Assembly: GCA_947632645.1 (NCBI GenBank) | Contig: CANRQB010000004.1 | Location: 1 to 60,853, forward strand | DNA from: an uncultured Clostridia bacterium | GTDB lineage: Bacteria > Bacillota > Clostridia > Christensenellales > UBA1242 | DNA: 60,853 nt | Direction: 5' to 3' | Part shown: piece after piece, positions 50,566 to 58,866 of the stretch | How positions within the stretch are numbered: the stretch's first letter is position 1 | Layout of the letters: each line of letters opens with the position of its first letter | Position numbers and translations under genes: made by a program | The notes under the pieces: model-generated | Told to the model about the DNA's origin: nothing | Databases searched by the model: none | The model's input: only the letters and a program-made list of their open reading frames with translations

Positions 50566-51108
50566 TTACAACCATTTTTTATAAAATTTTATGTTTTTAT
50601 TTACTTTATTTATATACTCTCTTGTTTCATTAAAGGGGATATAATTTAGTGTTTTTTGGTCTAGCGAATACTGCGCGTCACTCAGCCAAACCCTAACACG
50701 CGTTTCTCCTGCATTGTATGCAGCAAGCGCAGTGTTAACATCTGCAAACTTATCTAGCAAATATTTTAAGTACATACCCCCATACCGTATATTTGTGCTA
50801 ACACTATATAAATCGTTTTCATCCAATTTAACATCCAATTTATAATACTCATTTAAAAAGTTTGCCGTATCTAACTTTATCTGCATAAGCCCAAGCGCGC
50901 CCTTAGTTGATTTAGCATTTTTGTTAAACCCACTTTCTACATTAATCACACTCGCAATCAAATAGGGTGGTAGGGTATATGTTTTTGCAACAGCTTTAAT
51001 TTCGTTTGCATATCGTATCGGGTGGCTTATTGCAACATACCAAAAATACCCTGCCAAGCAAATTGTGGCAAGATATGCAACACACAAAATCACCACCCAT
51101 TTTTTCAT
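50566..51108 (-). CDS. Membrane-anchored lytic transglycosylase (SLT domain)
   Basis: A 180-residue cell-wall enzyme. One N-terminal helix (WVVILCVAYLATICLAGYFWYV) anchors it. The SLT lysozyme fold shows the catalytic Glu in ASVINVESGFN, then GALGLMQIK and LAAYNAGE. It cleaves peptidoglycan glycan strands to anhydro ends. The start MKKWVV at 51108 gives a normal signal anchor; the track's 51135 adds nine residues. It is downstream of dinB in the same direction. Confidence 0.9.
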   Translation of the reverse strand: MKKWVVILCVAYLATICLAGYFWYVAISHPIRYANEIKAVAKTYTLPPYLIASVINVESGFNKNAKSTKGALGLMQIKLDTANFLNEYYKLDVKLDENDLYSVSTNIRYGGMYLKYLLDKFADVNTALAAYNAGETRVRVWLSDAQYSLDQKTLNYIPFNETREYINKVNKNIKFYKKWL

Positions 51109-51140
51109 ACTAATATTATGCGCGTAAAATTGCAATTATT

Positions 51141-52316
51141 TCACCACACGTAATCTTTTGCCAGCGATATAACGTTTTCTCCATACTTGTCCTTTAGCTT
51201 ATCTATTGCCAAACACAAGTTTTCGTTCTTCTCGTTTTTAAACAGATTCATTTGTTCTTCTTGTGTGCCGGTTATAAGGTTGTTTACACTAATGCGCAGC
51301 GCGCGTACGGGGGCAAACTTTCCGCCCGTCAGCTCAACAAAAATTTTATATGCCAAATTAAAAATGTCCTGCTCGTTGCTAAAATAAAAGGTTTGGCTGT
51401 GCTGGGCGGATAGGTAGGTGAAATCTGCAAACTTAATGCCCAAATGCAGTGTTTTGCCTGCAAATCCGTGCGCCCGCATCCGCTTAGATACTTTAATTGC
51501 CAAATCGTGCAAAAAATTTTTAATTTCGCCAATATCCACCATATCGCGTACCGCAGTTGCCCCGTTGCCCACACTTTTTGTGTCCTCGTCGCGCGGGGTA
51601 ATAAGCACATCGTCGTCAATTCCGCTTACCGCATTGTGCATATACACCCCAACTACACCAAAATGTTTGCGCAAAAATTCGGGGTTAAGTAAATACAAAT
51701 CATACAAGGTGTTAACATTCATGGCGCGCAACTTTTTTGCCGTGTGCCGCCCAATCATAATCATATCGTCAATTTTAAGTTTTTTAATTATATCGATGTG
51801 GTTTTTGCGGTTAATTTCGGTTAATCCCATTGGCTTTTTCATGTCGCTGCCCAGTTTTGCCAGCGTTTTGCCCCAACTAACCCCAACCGATACGGTTAGC
51901 CCCAGTTCATTCAGCACATCATTTTGAATCCGCCTAGCCAGTTCAACCGCGCTGCATCCAAAAAATTTCAGGCTGGCAGTAACATCCAACCAACACTCGT
52001 CAATGCCAAATGGCTCAATAATGTCGGTGTATCTATAATAAATTTCATGCGCTTTTCTGCTTATTTCAGCATACTTTTCAAAGTGCGGTGCCACAGTTAT
52101 TAGGGTGGGGCATTTCTGTTTCGCCTCCCAAATTGCCTCGCCCGTTTTAACCCCATACACCTTTGCCAAATAGTTTTTCGCCAAAATTATGCCCGTGCGC
52201 TTGTTCGGGTCACCAGCCACAGCCACTGCATAGTTTTTAAGGGTGGGGTTAGATAAACACTCAACCGACGCATAAAAATTATTCATATCCACATGCAAAA
52301 TCGCTCTATCTTTCAT
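51141..52316 (-). CDS. dinB: DNA polymerase IV
   Basis: A Y-family translesion polymerase of 391 residues. The catalytic motifs are LHVDMNNFYASVE, and the IDECWLDVT pair of acidic residues. A thumb HhH and little-finger domain follow, with a beta-clamp-like QMNLF near the C-terminus. The start at 52316 (MKDRAILHVD) lies 6 nt after a consensus -10. A LexA box fills the promoter spacer, so it is SOS-inducible. Confidence 0.96.
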   Translation of the reverse strand: MKDRAILHVDMNNFYASVECLSNPTLKNYAVAVAGDPNKRTGIILAKNYLAKVYGVKTGEAIWEAKQKCPTLITVAPHFEKYAEISRKAHEIYYRYTDIIEPFGIDECWLDVTASLKFFGCSAVELARRIQNDVLNELGLTVSVGVSWGKTLAKLGSDMKKPMGLTEINRKNHIDIIKKLKIDDMIMIGRHTAKKLRAMNVNTLYDLYLLNPEFLRKHFGVVGVYMHNAVSGIDDDVLITPRDEDTKSVGNGATAVRDMVDIGEIKNFLHDLAIKVSKRMRAHGFAGKTLHLGIKFADFTYLSAQHSQTFYFSNEQDIFNLAYKIFVELTGGKFAPVRALRISVNNLITGTQEEQMNLFKNEKNENLCLAIDKLKDKYGENVISLAKDYVW

Positions 52317-52322
52317 ACCTCT

Positions 52323-52351
52323 ATTATAGAACATTTGTTCGATAAAGTCAA
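52323..52351 (-). promoter_or_regulatory. dinB promoter
   Basis: Minus strand TTGACT (52351-52346), 17-bp spacer, TATAAT (52328-52323), then AGAGGT and the ATG at 52316. The spacer contains the whole LexA box. Confidence 0.9.
52329..52341. promoter_or_regulatory. LexA (DinR-type) box 1
   Basis: GAAC-ATTT-GTTC-G matches the Gram-positive SOS box CGAACnnnnGTTCG apart from the first base. It sits between the -35 and -10 of dinB. Confidence 0.92.
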
Positions 52352-52359
52352 CCCTTTTA

Positions 52360-52372
52360 GAACATTTGTTCG
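52360..52372. promoter_or_regulatory. LexA (DinR-type) box 2
   Basis: A second GAAC-ATTT-GTTC-G, 31 bp from the first, upstream of the dinB -35. The surrounding 20 bases are also repeated (TAGAACATTTGTTCGATAAA-like), so this looks like a local duplication. Confidence 0.9.
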
Positions 52373-52449
52373 ATAAAATTTTAAAAAACTATGAAATTTC
52401 ATTTGTGTTTATCAAGCTTTTATTATATAATATTTTTATAGGAGGGAGT

Positions 52450-52815
52450 ATGAAAGATTATAAAAAGTTTATAACATCATTTATGAATAGTTGGAAAAGG
52501 CTGGAAGGAGCAAAAACCTGCGAACTTTTTGCAGAAAAATTGAAATATTATGAAACGCCGCTAGATGCGCCTCTATGCACCAAAGCGGAGGTTGTTCCAT
52601 TATGGGAAGTTGTGCCAAAAAACCAAAAAGACATCTCTTACACGGGCAAAATTTTGTTTGAAGATGATAGCCATTGCTTTTATCATTTCAACATGACACG
52701 CACAATGACCGCAGCAGGCAAAACCCAAGAGATTGACGGAATTATGGAAATCAAACTAAATGCAAAAAATCAACTTACATATTTTAAACAATGGCGCGCA
52801 GTTAAAGAAAAATAG
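52450..52815 (+). CDS. NTF2/SnoaL-like small protein
   Basis: A 121-residue protein that fits the SnoaL/NTF2-like fold (FMNSWKRLEGAKTCELFAEK, VVPLWEVVPKNQKDISY, DGIMEIKLNAKNQLTYFKQW). Such proteins are small enzymes or ligand binders of diverse function. The start has TAGGAGGGAG. A TTGTGT, 17 bp, TATAAT promoter lies at 52403-52431, ~30 bp from LexA box 2, so DNA-damage control is possible but not clear. Confidence 0.7.
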   Translation: MKDYKKFITSFMNSWKRLEGAKTCELFAEKLKYYETPLDAPLCTKAEVVPLWEVVPKNQKDISYTGKILFEDDSHCFYHFNMTRTMTAAGKTQEIDGIMEIKLNAKNQLTYFKQWRAVKEK

Positions 52816-52832
52816 CAAAAATCTCACAAATT

Positions 52833-52856
52833 AACCTAAATTATTAGGTTTTTTTG
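52833..52856 (+). terminator. Terminator of the SnoaL-like gene
   Basis: AACCTAA, 4-nt loop, TTAGGTT and a run of T. Confidence 0.85.
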
Positions 52857-52919
52857 TTTATTAATTGCAAAATGAACAATTTTATGATATAATATTTTTA
52901 AAATAGATAGGAATTAGAT

Positions 52920-53504
52920 ATGAGATTTATAAACGCTAAATTTGTTAAAAGCGCAACAAAGGTGGGCGAGTTTGTGGCTGACGAGTCGCCGCAAGTGGCA
53001 ATTGTTGGGCGCAGTAATGTGGGCAAATCTAGTTTGATAAATTTGCTTACAAACAATAGTAAACTAGCCAAAACCAGCCGCACGCCCGGCCGCACACGCT
53101 TGGTTAACTATTTTAACATAAACAACCAGTTTTATTTGGTGGATTTGCCCGGCTATGGCTTTAATCAGGCGGGTAGAACAATTGCGTCTGGCTGGGACAA
53201 AATTATGGACGACTATTTCACCTCCAACACCGCGTTAAAATTGGTGCTTGTTTTGTTAGATTGCCGCATTGGTGCAACCCGGCTAGACAAACAGATGTTG
53301 GATTACCTTGCCGAGCATGACTATCCCGCGCTGATAGTTCTAACCAAAACGGATAAAATAAGCAAAAGCGAACTAAACCAACAAATCCAAAAAATTTCCG
53401 CTGACATCCGCTACGCCAAAAACCGCATTGTGTCCACTTCCGCAACAAAAAAGCAGGGCGTAGATGCCCTTGCCGCCGCCCTAGACGAATTTCTGTTGAA
53501 ATAA
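52920..53504 (+). CDS. engB: GTPase EngB/YsxC (ribosome biogenesis)
   Basis: A 194-residue GTPase required for 50S assembly and cell growth. G1 GRSNVGKSS, the G2 region KTSRTPGRTRLVNYF, G3 DLPGYGF, and G4 LTKTDK are all present. Length is normal. A short leader with ATAGGAA precedes the ATG. It ends 10 bp before the convergent amidohydrolase gene. Confidence 0.95.
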   Translation: MRFINAKFVKSATKVGEFVADESPQVAIVGRSNVGKSSLINLLTNNSKLAKTSRTPGRTRLVNYFNINNQFYLVDLPGYGFNQAGRTIASGWDKIMDDYFTSNTALKLVLVLLDCRIGATRLDKQMLDYLAEHDYPALIVLTKTDKISKSELNQQIQKISADIRYAKNRIVSTSATKKQGVDALAAALDEFLLK

Positions 53505-53514
53505 ATAGCCAAAC

Positions 53515-54147
53515 TTAACCTAATTTTACAATCCAATCTGCCAAAATTTTTAATAATTTTGCATATTTTTTATAGTTTTTAATTTCATTTGTTATTGAAC
53601 AATTTATTTCAATTTGTAAACTAAAAATATTTGGTATTGCTTTTTTTATGTAGGTGGAAATGGTTTTATCATTTGCCATAAATGGTTGGTCAATAAAAAC
53701 AGTAAAACCATTGGCTGTTAGCGCATTGTTAAGTTTGTCAAAAGCCAGAATGTTGTTTTGTATGTTAAACCCTAAATGCGTGCCCAAATTTACATCACAT
53801 TGCCGTTTGGCAGCCAAACCATGAATGTCAATTAGGTATTTTATATCATTTTCTTTTATTATTGATTTAATTTTATTTTTATAGGGCGAAGGAATATCAA
53901 AATTAGCATCATCATTGTTGTTTTTTGTTTTTGCAATAAGGTAACTGTTTGTTTTGTCCTTTAAATATAATCCAACAGCAAGTGAACCAATTTCGGCATA
54001 TTTATATTTTCCCAATCTAATCTGGCTAACAGCGTGCGGCACAGATAAAATAACTTTATTGCCGCCTTCTAATACAACAAAATCTTTGTTTTTATTGTCA
54101 TTTAAAAATTTTTTTCTATTGTTTTGTAATTGTGTAAAACTAATCAT
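53515..54147 (-). CDS. N-formylglutamate amidohydrolase-family protein
   Basis: A 210-residue protein with FGase-family features: ILSVPHAVSQIRLGKYKYAE (usual SxPHxG is altered to SVPHAV), YLIDIHGLAAKR (DxHG metal motif) and IFSLQIEINCS (QxEI). It may hydrolyse an N-acylated amino acid. Substrate cannot be assigned, and the first motif is not perfect. It stands alone between convergent engB and a small gene. Confidence 0.7.
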   Translation of the reverse strand: MISFTQLQNNRKKFLNDNKNKDFVVLEGGNKVILSVPHAVSQIRLGKYKYAEIGSLAVGLYLKDKTNSYLIAKTKNNNDDANFDIPSPYKNKIKSIIKENDIKYLIDIHGLAAKRQCDVNLGTHLGFNIQNNILAFDKLNNALTANGFTVFIDQPFMANDKTISTYIKKAIPNIFSLQIEINCSITNEIKNYKKYAKLLKILADWIVKLG

Positions 54148-54183
54148 ACAACTATTATATTAAAAACAAAAATTTAAAGCAAT

Positions 54184-54206
54184 AAAAAAAGGATGCCTTT
54201 GCATCC
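54184..54206 (-). terminator. Terminator of the 90-codon gene
   Basis: Minus strand GGATGC, loop AAAG, GCATCC and a T run. It shares its stem with the terminator at 55025. Confidence 0.85.
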
Positions 54207-54211
54207 GTACT

Positions 54212-54484
54212 TTATCCAATAAGAGATTCAAAAAATTCTTGCAATTCCATGCCAATTTTTATGCCATAATTAAGCGCAAGGATGTTTTTTTGATAGGTTA
54301 TGTCTTCTTGCAAATTGTTGTGAGCGCTTAATAAAAAATTAAGTTTTTCTTTGATCTCGTCGTCAAATTTTGCCAACAACGTTTCTTTAGCTTCGCAAAA
54401 ATCCTTATAAAACGCACAATCTTCAATTTTAACCTTATTCTCAATCATCCCAAAAAGCCCGTCAAAAATTGTAGATGTAATCAT
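54212..54484 (-). CDS. Small hypothetical protein divergent from an XRE regulator
   Basis: A 90-residue helical acidic protein (FDGLFGMIENKVKIED, CEAKETLLAKFDDEIKEKLN, LNYGIKIGMELQEFFESL). The start at 54484 has AAAGGAGG; the track's 54526 does not. Its promoter (TTGACA, 18 bp, TATATT on the minus strand) shares a 110-bp gap with the HTH gene. Function unknown; it is the obvious candidate target of the neighbouring regulator. Confidence 0.65.
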   Translation of the reverse strand: MITSTIFDGLFGMIENKVKIEDCAFYKDFCEAKETLLAKFDDEIKEKLNFLLSAHNNLQEDITYQKNILALNYGIKIGMELQEFFESLIG

Positions 54485-54594
54485 TTTTCCTCCTTTCATG
54501 TAAAATATATCATAAATTAATACCAAATGTCAACTAAATTTATCATAATTTCGTACTATTATTTTGGTAACAAAAAATGATATAAAATAATTTT

Positions 54595-55026
54595 ATGGAT
54601 AAATTTTATAAAAGATTAAATGAGTTTATAGAAGAACATTCAATAATTGTTCCCAAAATGGCAATTGAATTGGGATATAAATACAAATCACCATTGTATA
54701 GATTGATTAATGGGCAAGGTTACCCAAGATTAGACAAAGCAATAAAATTGGCAGATTATTTTAATTGCTCGCTAGATTATTTGTTTGGTTTGTCTGACGA
54801 TAATTCACAAAACAATTTTAAGCAGCCGCGCCCGTTTGATGAACAACTAAGAAAGGTGCTTAAAGAAAAAGGGGTACATCAAAATCAACTTATTGTTGAC
54901 GGAAAATTTTCGGCAAATTGCATGCACAACTGGTTTAAATTAAAAGCCAATCCGCAAATGGACACGGTGATTAGGTTGGCAGAATATTTGGGCGAAAGTT
55001 TGGATTATTTGGTGGGAAGAGTTTAA
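54595..55026 (+). CDS. Tandem XRE-type helix-turn-helix protein
   Basis: A 143-residue protein made of two lambda-repressor-like domains: residues ~1-68 (MAIELGYKYKSPLYRLINGQ, ADYFNCSLDYLFGLSD) and ~78-143 (DEQLRKVLKEKGVHQNQLIV, AEYLGESLDYLVGRV). The second keeps the spacing of the first but has a weaker recognition helix. A TAAAAT lies 6 nt before the ATG, with no ribosome site. It probably controls itself and the divergent 90-codon gene. Confidence 0.8.
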   Translation: MDKFYKRLNEFIEEHSIIVPKMAIELGYKYKSPLYRLINGQGYPRLDKAIKLADYFNCSLDYLFGLSDDNSQNNFKQPRPFDEQLRKVLKEKGVHQNQLIVDGKFSANCMHNWFKLKANPQMDTVIRLAEYLGESLDYLVGRV

Positions 55027-55054
55027 AAAAGGATGCTTTTTGCATCCTTATTTT
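55025..55054. terminator. Bidirectional terminator between the XRE gene and the Cys-rich gene
   Basis: GGATGC, loop TTTTT, GCATCC, with A6 on the left and TTATTTT on the right. Confidence 0.82.
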
Positions 55055-55718
55055 ATCTTGCGTTGGTGGATTGTGGGCTGACTGCGGTTGGGTACAGCGG
55101 CATTTCAAACACGCCTGGGCAAGCTTCTTCGCCAGTGTATGGAGTGCATGGCGGAATTGGGCAATAGCCATAACTTGGCACAAGCACGTCAACCACGGCG
55201 ACCACTTTTAAAATTGCTGTTACGCACGCGCTTATTGTAAAGCCGCCCGTGGTTGGGTTGTATGTACCCTGCGATATCACCGCACTGCCAAAGGCAATAA
55301 CGTCAATTGGGGTGAGTGATGGTTGTGGCACATACATTATAACATCCTGGTTAACCGCTATTGTGCCAGTGGCTGTGCCTGCAACATTGTTTGCATCGGT
55401 ATATGTAACTGTAACTGGGATGTTAACTGTTGCTTGCACACGCGCAAAATTTGGTCTGTCATCAAACCGCGTGATTGTTAGGCCGCTTACTGTTGCTTGC
55501 CCGCCAGTTGAATTTCCGCTTACAAATGTTAGTGGAGTGGTTGGGTCGGCTGGATTAAAGTTGGTTAAAGTTAGCGCATAATCTTCAATCTGTGCCTGCA
55601 ACATGCACGCGTCAAACACTTTTGTGGTTTGAATGCAAATTCTTTCGCAAAGCCCGTTCATGGCATTGGTTGTTTGCCCAGGATAAATGCCTGGCCTTGC
55701 ATCTGTGTAAAAAGACAT
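55053..55718 (-). CDS. Putative spore-surface or secreted beta-rich protein
   Basis: A 221-residue protein without a signal peptide. The N-terminal NGLCERICIQTTKVFDACML has the clustered Cys and ICIQTxKVxDxC pattern seen in uncharacterised clostridial, probably spore-associated, proteins. The centre is rich in Thr, Val and Asn with alternating strands (RVQATVNIPVTVTYTDANNV). The C-terminus has SYGYCPIPPCTPYTGEEACPG, rich in Cys and Pro. GGAGGAAAAAAG upstream of the ATG is a good ribosome site. A coat or exosporium role is inferred only. Confidence 0.6.
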   Translation of the reverse strand: MSFYTDARPGIYPGQTTNAMNGLCERICIQTTKVFDACMLQAQIEDYALTLTNFNPADPTTPLTFVSGNSTGGQATVSGLTITRFDDRPNFARVQATVNIPVTVTYTDANNVAGTATGTIAVNQDVIMYVPQPSLTPIDVIAFGSAVISQGTYNPTTGGFTISACVTAILKVVAVVDVLVPSYGYCPIPPCTPYTGEEACPGVFEMPLYPTAVSPQSTNAR

Positions 55719-55842
55719 CTTTTTTCCTCCTATTTTGTTGTATGATTTATTTATAAATTTGGTTACAAGTAGGGTGGCGGATTGCTGATTTAGGAAGTTT
55801 AAGCGTGATGTTTGATTATTAATAGGTTAGCAAAAATGGGGA

Positions 55843-55925
55843 CGGGGCTAGGCACAAAACGCGCAGCGTTTTGTGCGGCGGGCGGCAAGCCGCCCGCAAT
55901 GCGCCATGCGGCGCATCTAGCCCCG
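55843..55925 (-). repeat. GC-rich cloverleaf element, copy F
   Basis: CGGGGCTAG (55843-55851) pairs with CTAGCCCCG (55917-55925), with a further imperfect GGG/CCC outside. The arms are GCACAAAACGC/GCGTTTTGTGC (55852-55876), GCGGGCGG/CCGCCCGC (55878-55897) and ATGCGCC/GGCGCAT (55899-55916). Arm order gives the C/D orientation. It fills the middle of the 300-bp gap between divergent genes at 55718 and 56019; the rest of that gap is AT-rich and holds nothing else I can support. Confidence 0.9.
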
Positions 55926-56018
55926 CCCGTGCCAAATATTAAAAGAGAGCCAAATTATTTTGACTTTTTATAAATTTTAAGGTAAAATAATAAAAATATC
56001 GCCAAATAGGAGCAAAAT

Positions 56019-56714
56019 TTGAAAATTTTTTCGATTAGTGACCTTCACCTTGACATACACAACTCTAAGCCGATGGATATATTCGGCCCAGTTTGGCACG
56101 GGCATGAAACAAAAGTGGCAGAGGATTGGCGCGCAAAAGTGGGCGAGGACGACATAGTAATTTTGGCGGGCGATTACAGTTGGGCAATGAAGTTAGAACA
56201 GGTTGTGCCCGATTTCGATTTTATAAAAAACCTACCCGGCAAAAAGATTATAATTCGCGGCAATCACGACTATTGGTGGAGTAGTTTAGCTAAGGTGCGC
56301 GAAATTCTGCCTGAAAACTGCTATGCGCTACAAAACGATGCTATAAAAATTGGCAACTACATATTTTGCGGCAACCGCGGTTGGCTAATTCCGCAGGGCA
56401 AGCAGAACACAGAGGAAAATCGCAAACTATATGCACGCGAGGTCATCCGGCTAGAACTATCGCTTCAGGCAGCCAAAAAATTGCAAACCAATAACGAAAA
56501 AATCATTTTTATAACTCACTATCCGCCTTTCAACAACAAAATAGAGCCAAGCGAATACACGCGCATTTTAGAGGAAAACGGGGTGTACAAAGTGGTGTTT
56601 GCGCACTTGCATGGATACATCAACCCTAATATGCGCTATAACGAAATCAACGGCATAAAATACTATCTAACCAGTTGCGATGCGGTTAAAAACACGCTGG
56701 TGGAAATAGAGTAG
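56019..56714 (+). CDS. Calcineurin-like metallophosphoesterase
   Basis: A 231-residue cytosolic phosphoesterase. Metal ligands are visible in ISDLHLD (DxH), VILAGDYSW (GD), IIRGNHDYWW (GNHD), FITHYPP (H) and FAHLHGYI (HxH). Substrate unknown. The start is TTG with AATAGGAG at proper spacing. It precedes a GNAT gene and rsmH in one probable operon leading to the division genes. Confidence 0.9.
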   Translation: MKIFSISDLHLDIHNSKPMDIFGPVWHGHETKVAEDWRAKVGEDDIVILAGDYSWAMKLEQVVPDFDFIKNLPGKKIIIRGNHDYWWSSLAKVREILPENCYALQNDAIKIGNYIFCGNRGWLIPQGKQNTEENRKLYAREVIRLELSLQAAKKLQTNNEKIIFITHYPPFNNKIEPSEYTRILEENGVYKVVFAHLHGYINPNMRYNEINGIKYYLTSCDAVKNTLVEIE

Positions 56715-56720
56715 GCGCTT

Positions 56721-57260
56721 ATGGAAGTTAATAGACAAATAACACTAAAAAATGGCGAGCAGATTGAAATTCGCACAACAAAAGAAACAGATACAAAAAA
56801 TTTGGTTAGATATTATAATCAATTGTATTTGGAAACCGAAAATTTTACGCGCGGCAGTTTGGATACGGTTAGCGAAAAAGATATAAAGCCAACAAAATCG
56901 CGAGATGTTTTGCTTGTTGCCTTATTGGATAATAAAATTGTTGGGCATGTTGAAATAAGCGAAAAATCGTCTAAAGCGCGGCTTAAACATAGGTGCGAGT
57001 TGTCGATTGGTGTGCTAAAATCTCATTGGAAAAAGGGCATTGCTGGCAAACTATTAAGCGAAATTATATCGTGCGCCGCTGCGCTAAATTACGAGCAGAT
57101 AGATTTAATTGTGCTAAAAACAAATAAGCCAGCCATAAAACTATACAAATCGTTCGGCTTTAAAAAAACTGGCACAATATTGCACTCGTTTAAAATGGAA
57201 GACAGCCGCTACATAGACGGAATTTTTATGACAAAAATATTGGGAGAGTATGGAATTTAA
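56721..57260 (+). CDS. GNAT-family N-acetyltransferase
   Basis: A 179-residue acetyltransferase. The acetyl-CoA site is the VLKSHWKKGIAGKLLSEI helix-loop (KKGIAG for the usual R/QxxGxG/A), followed by YEQIDLIVLKTNKPAIKLYKSFGFKKTG. The first part has IEIRTTKETDTKNLVRYYNQ. The acceptor is unknown; similar proteins include those acting on amino acids or proteins. It overlaps rsmH by 11 nt. Confidence 0.88.
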   Translation: MEVNRQITLKNGEQIEIRTTKETDTKNLVRYYNQLYLETENFTRGSLDTVSEKDIKPTKSRDVLLVALLDNKIVGHVEISEKSSKARLKHRCELSIGVLKSHWKKGIAGKLLSEIISCAAALNYEQIDLIVLKTNKPAIKLYKSFGFKKTGTILHSFKMEDSRYIDGIFMTKILGEYGI

Positions 57261-58179
57261 TCACATTTCAGTTTTATTAGAGGAGAGCATCGCTGGACTT
57301 AACATTCGCCCAGATGGTGTTTATGTGGACTGCACAACGGGCGGCGGCGGCCATTCGCTAGAGATTGCAAAGCGGCTAGTTGGCGGCAAACTTATCTGCA
57401 TAGATAAAGATACCGATGCACTTAAAAAAGCCAAACAAGTGCTACACGAACACCTAGATAAAATTATTTTTGTAAACGATAACTTTGCCAATATAGAGGA
57501 AATAATTAAGCAGTACGCGCCTGATGGGGTGGACGGGATTTTGGCTGACTTGGGTGTTAGCAGCTATCAACTGGATAATGGCGAGCGCGGGTTTAGTTTT
57601 ATGCACAACGCACGGCTGGATATGCGCATGGATAAAAGCCAAAAATTGGATGCATACACTGTGGTTAACACTTATTCCGAGGCCGATTTAGCCCGCATAA
57701 TGTTTAATTACGGCGAGGAAAAGAACTCTAATCAAATTGCCCGCAAAATAGTAAAACAGCGCGCCATTAAGCCAATTGAAACCACGTTTGAACTTAAGGA
57801 CATTGTGGTGGATAGTTATCCGCCAAAATTTCAGCAGAAAACCAGTTTACCCAACAAAGTGTTTCAGGCCATCCGCATAGAAGTTAACAACGAACTTAAC
57901 GATTTGAAAAATTGCATCGAAAAAATGTTGTTTTATTTAAAAAAATGTGGTAGAATATGTATAATATCTTTTCATCCGCTGGAGGATAGGATAGTTAAAA
58001 CCGCTTTCAAAATTCATTCCACCGATTGCATTTGCCCACCGCATTTGCCAGTGTGTGTCTGCCATCACAAAGCGGATATTAAGCTTATAACCAAGCACCC
58101 AATTGTGCCTAGTGAAAGCGAGCAAAAAGCCAATTCGCGCTCGATTAGTGCAAAATTACGCATAGCAGAAAAGTTATAG
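57250..58179 (+). CDS. rsmH: 16S rRNA (cytosine1402-N4)-methyltransferase RsmH
   Basis: RsmH (MraW) methylates C1402 of 16S rRNA. The 309 residues have EFNHISVLLEESIAGLNI, the SAM motif YVDCTTGGGGHSLEI, ILADLGVSSYQLDNGERGFSF and ISFHPLEDRIVK. It opens the division and wall cluster (rsmH - ftsL-like - pbp) as usual, but no mraZ is upstream. Good length. Confidence 0.96.
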   Translation: MEFNHISVLLEESIAGLNIRPDGVYVDCTTGGGGHSLEIAKRLVGGKLICIDKDTDALKKAKQVLHEHLDKIIFVNDNFANIEEIIKQYAPDGVDGILADLGVSSYQLDNGERGFSFMHNARLDMRMDKSQKLDAYTVVNTYSEADLARIMFNYGEEKNSNQIARKIVKQRAIKPIETTFELKDIVVDSYPPKFQQKTSLPNKVFQAIRIEVNNELNDLKNCIEKMLFYLKKCGRICIISFHPLEDRIVKTAFKIHSTDCICPPHLPVCVCHHKADIKLITKHPIVPSESEQKANSRSISAKLRIAEKL

Positions 58180-58234
58180 ATATGGTGTATTTAATACGCT
58201 ATATACACCACATATAGTTACAAAGGAGGATAGT

Positions 58235-58801
58235 ATGGACGAACAAGAGCAAAATTATAGTGACTTGCAACCTCAGCAACAAGCCACAACCAGCACTCAA
58301 ACCGAGGTTAAACGTGATGTTGCAATCGACCCAAAAACCGATACTCGCTTTGACGATTTGCCAAATTTGGAAGATTTGCTTAAAAGCGAAAAGGACGTTA
58401 AGGTAGAAGTAGATTCTACTCCGCAGGGGCTTAAGCAAGTTAAGCAAAACGAAAAGCCAGCAGACAAAATTTTTACGCGCAAAGAGGATCAAAAGCGCGC
58501 TTTTATTAAACACCGCGTTAAACTTTTCACTTCGATTTATGCAATAGTCTGTTGTTTATTGCTTGGGTTGGTTGGCTTTAACGCTGCCACACTTATTGCA
58601 AAAAATCGTGACATTAATAGTCAAACCGACATTATCCAACAAGGCAATACCTATTTGGGCAACAGCCAATCCAGTATGGAAGACGATAATGTGCTAGAGT
58701 TGCCAGTTACGGTTAACACTCCGCGCGATTATGGCGACGATGCCAACAATTTAACCTTCTTTGATAGGTTAACAATTTTATTTAGAAGTTTATTTTCGTA
58801 A
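58235..58801 (+). CDS. FtsL-like single-pass membrane protein of the division cluster
   Basis: A 188-residue protein between rsmH and the PBP gene, the place where FtsL is encoded. Topology fits: a ~95-residue acidic, Gln/Thr-rich cytosolic part, one membrane helix (LFTSIYAIVCCLLLGLVGF), then a ~65-residue outer part ending in an amphipathic LTFFDRLTILFRSLFS. A typical FtsL leucine-zipper coiled coil is weak or absent and the cytosolic part is unusually long. AAAGGAGG start. FtsL identity rests mainly on context. Confidence 0.7.
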   Translation: MDEQEQNYSDLQPQQQATTSTQTEVKRDVAIDPKTDTRFDDLPNLEDLLKSEKDVKVEVDSTPQGLKQVKQNEKPADKIFTRKEDQKRAFIKHRVKLFTSIYAIVCCLLLGLVGFNAATLIAKNRDINSQTDIIQQGNTYLGNSQSSMEDDNVLELPVTVNTPRDYGDDANNLTFFDRLTILFRSLFS

Positions 58802-58806
58802 AATCT

Positions 58807-58834
58807 AAGCACTTAATCGGTGCTTTTTTTTTTG
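58807..58834 (+). terminator. Terminator between the FtsL-like gene and the PBP gene
   Basis: AAGCAC, 7-nt loop, GTGCTT and nine or more T. It separates the PBP gene, which has its own promoter element, from the upstream genes. Confidence 0.83.
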
Positions 58835-58866
58835 CATTAAAAATTGGCAAATAAAATATAATAAAT

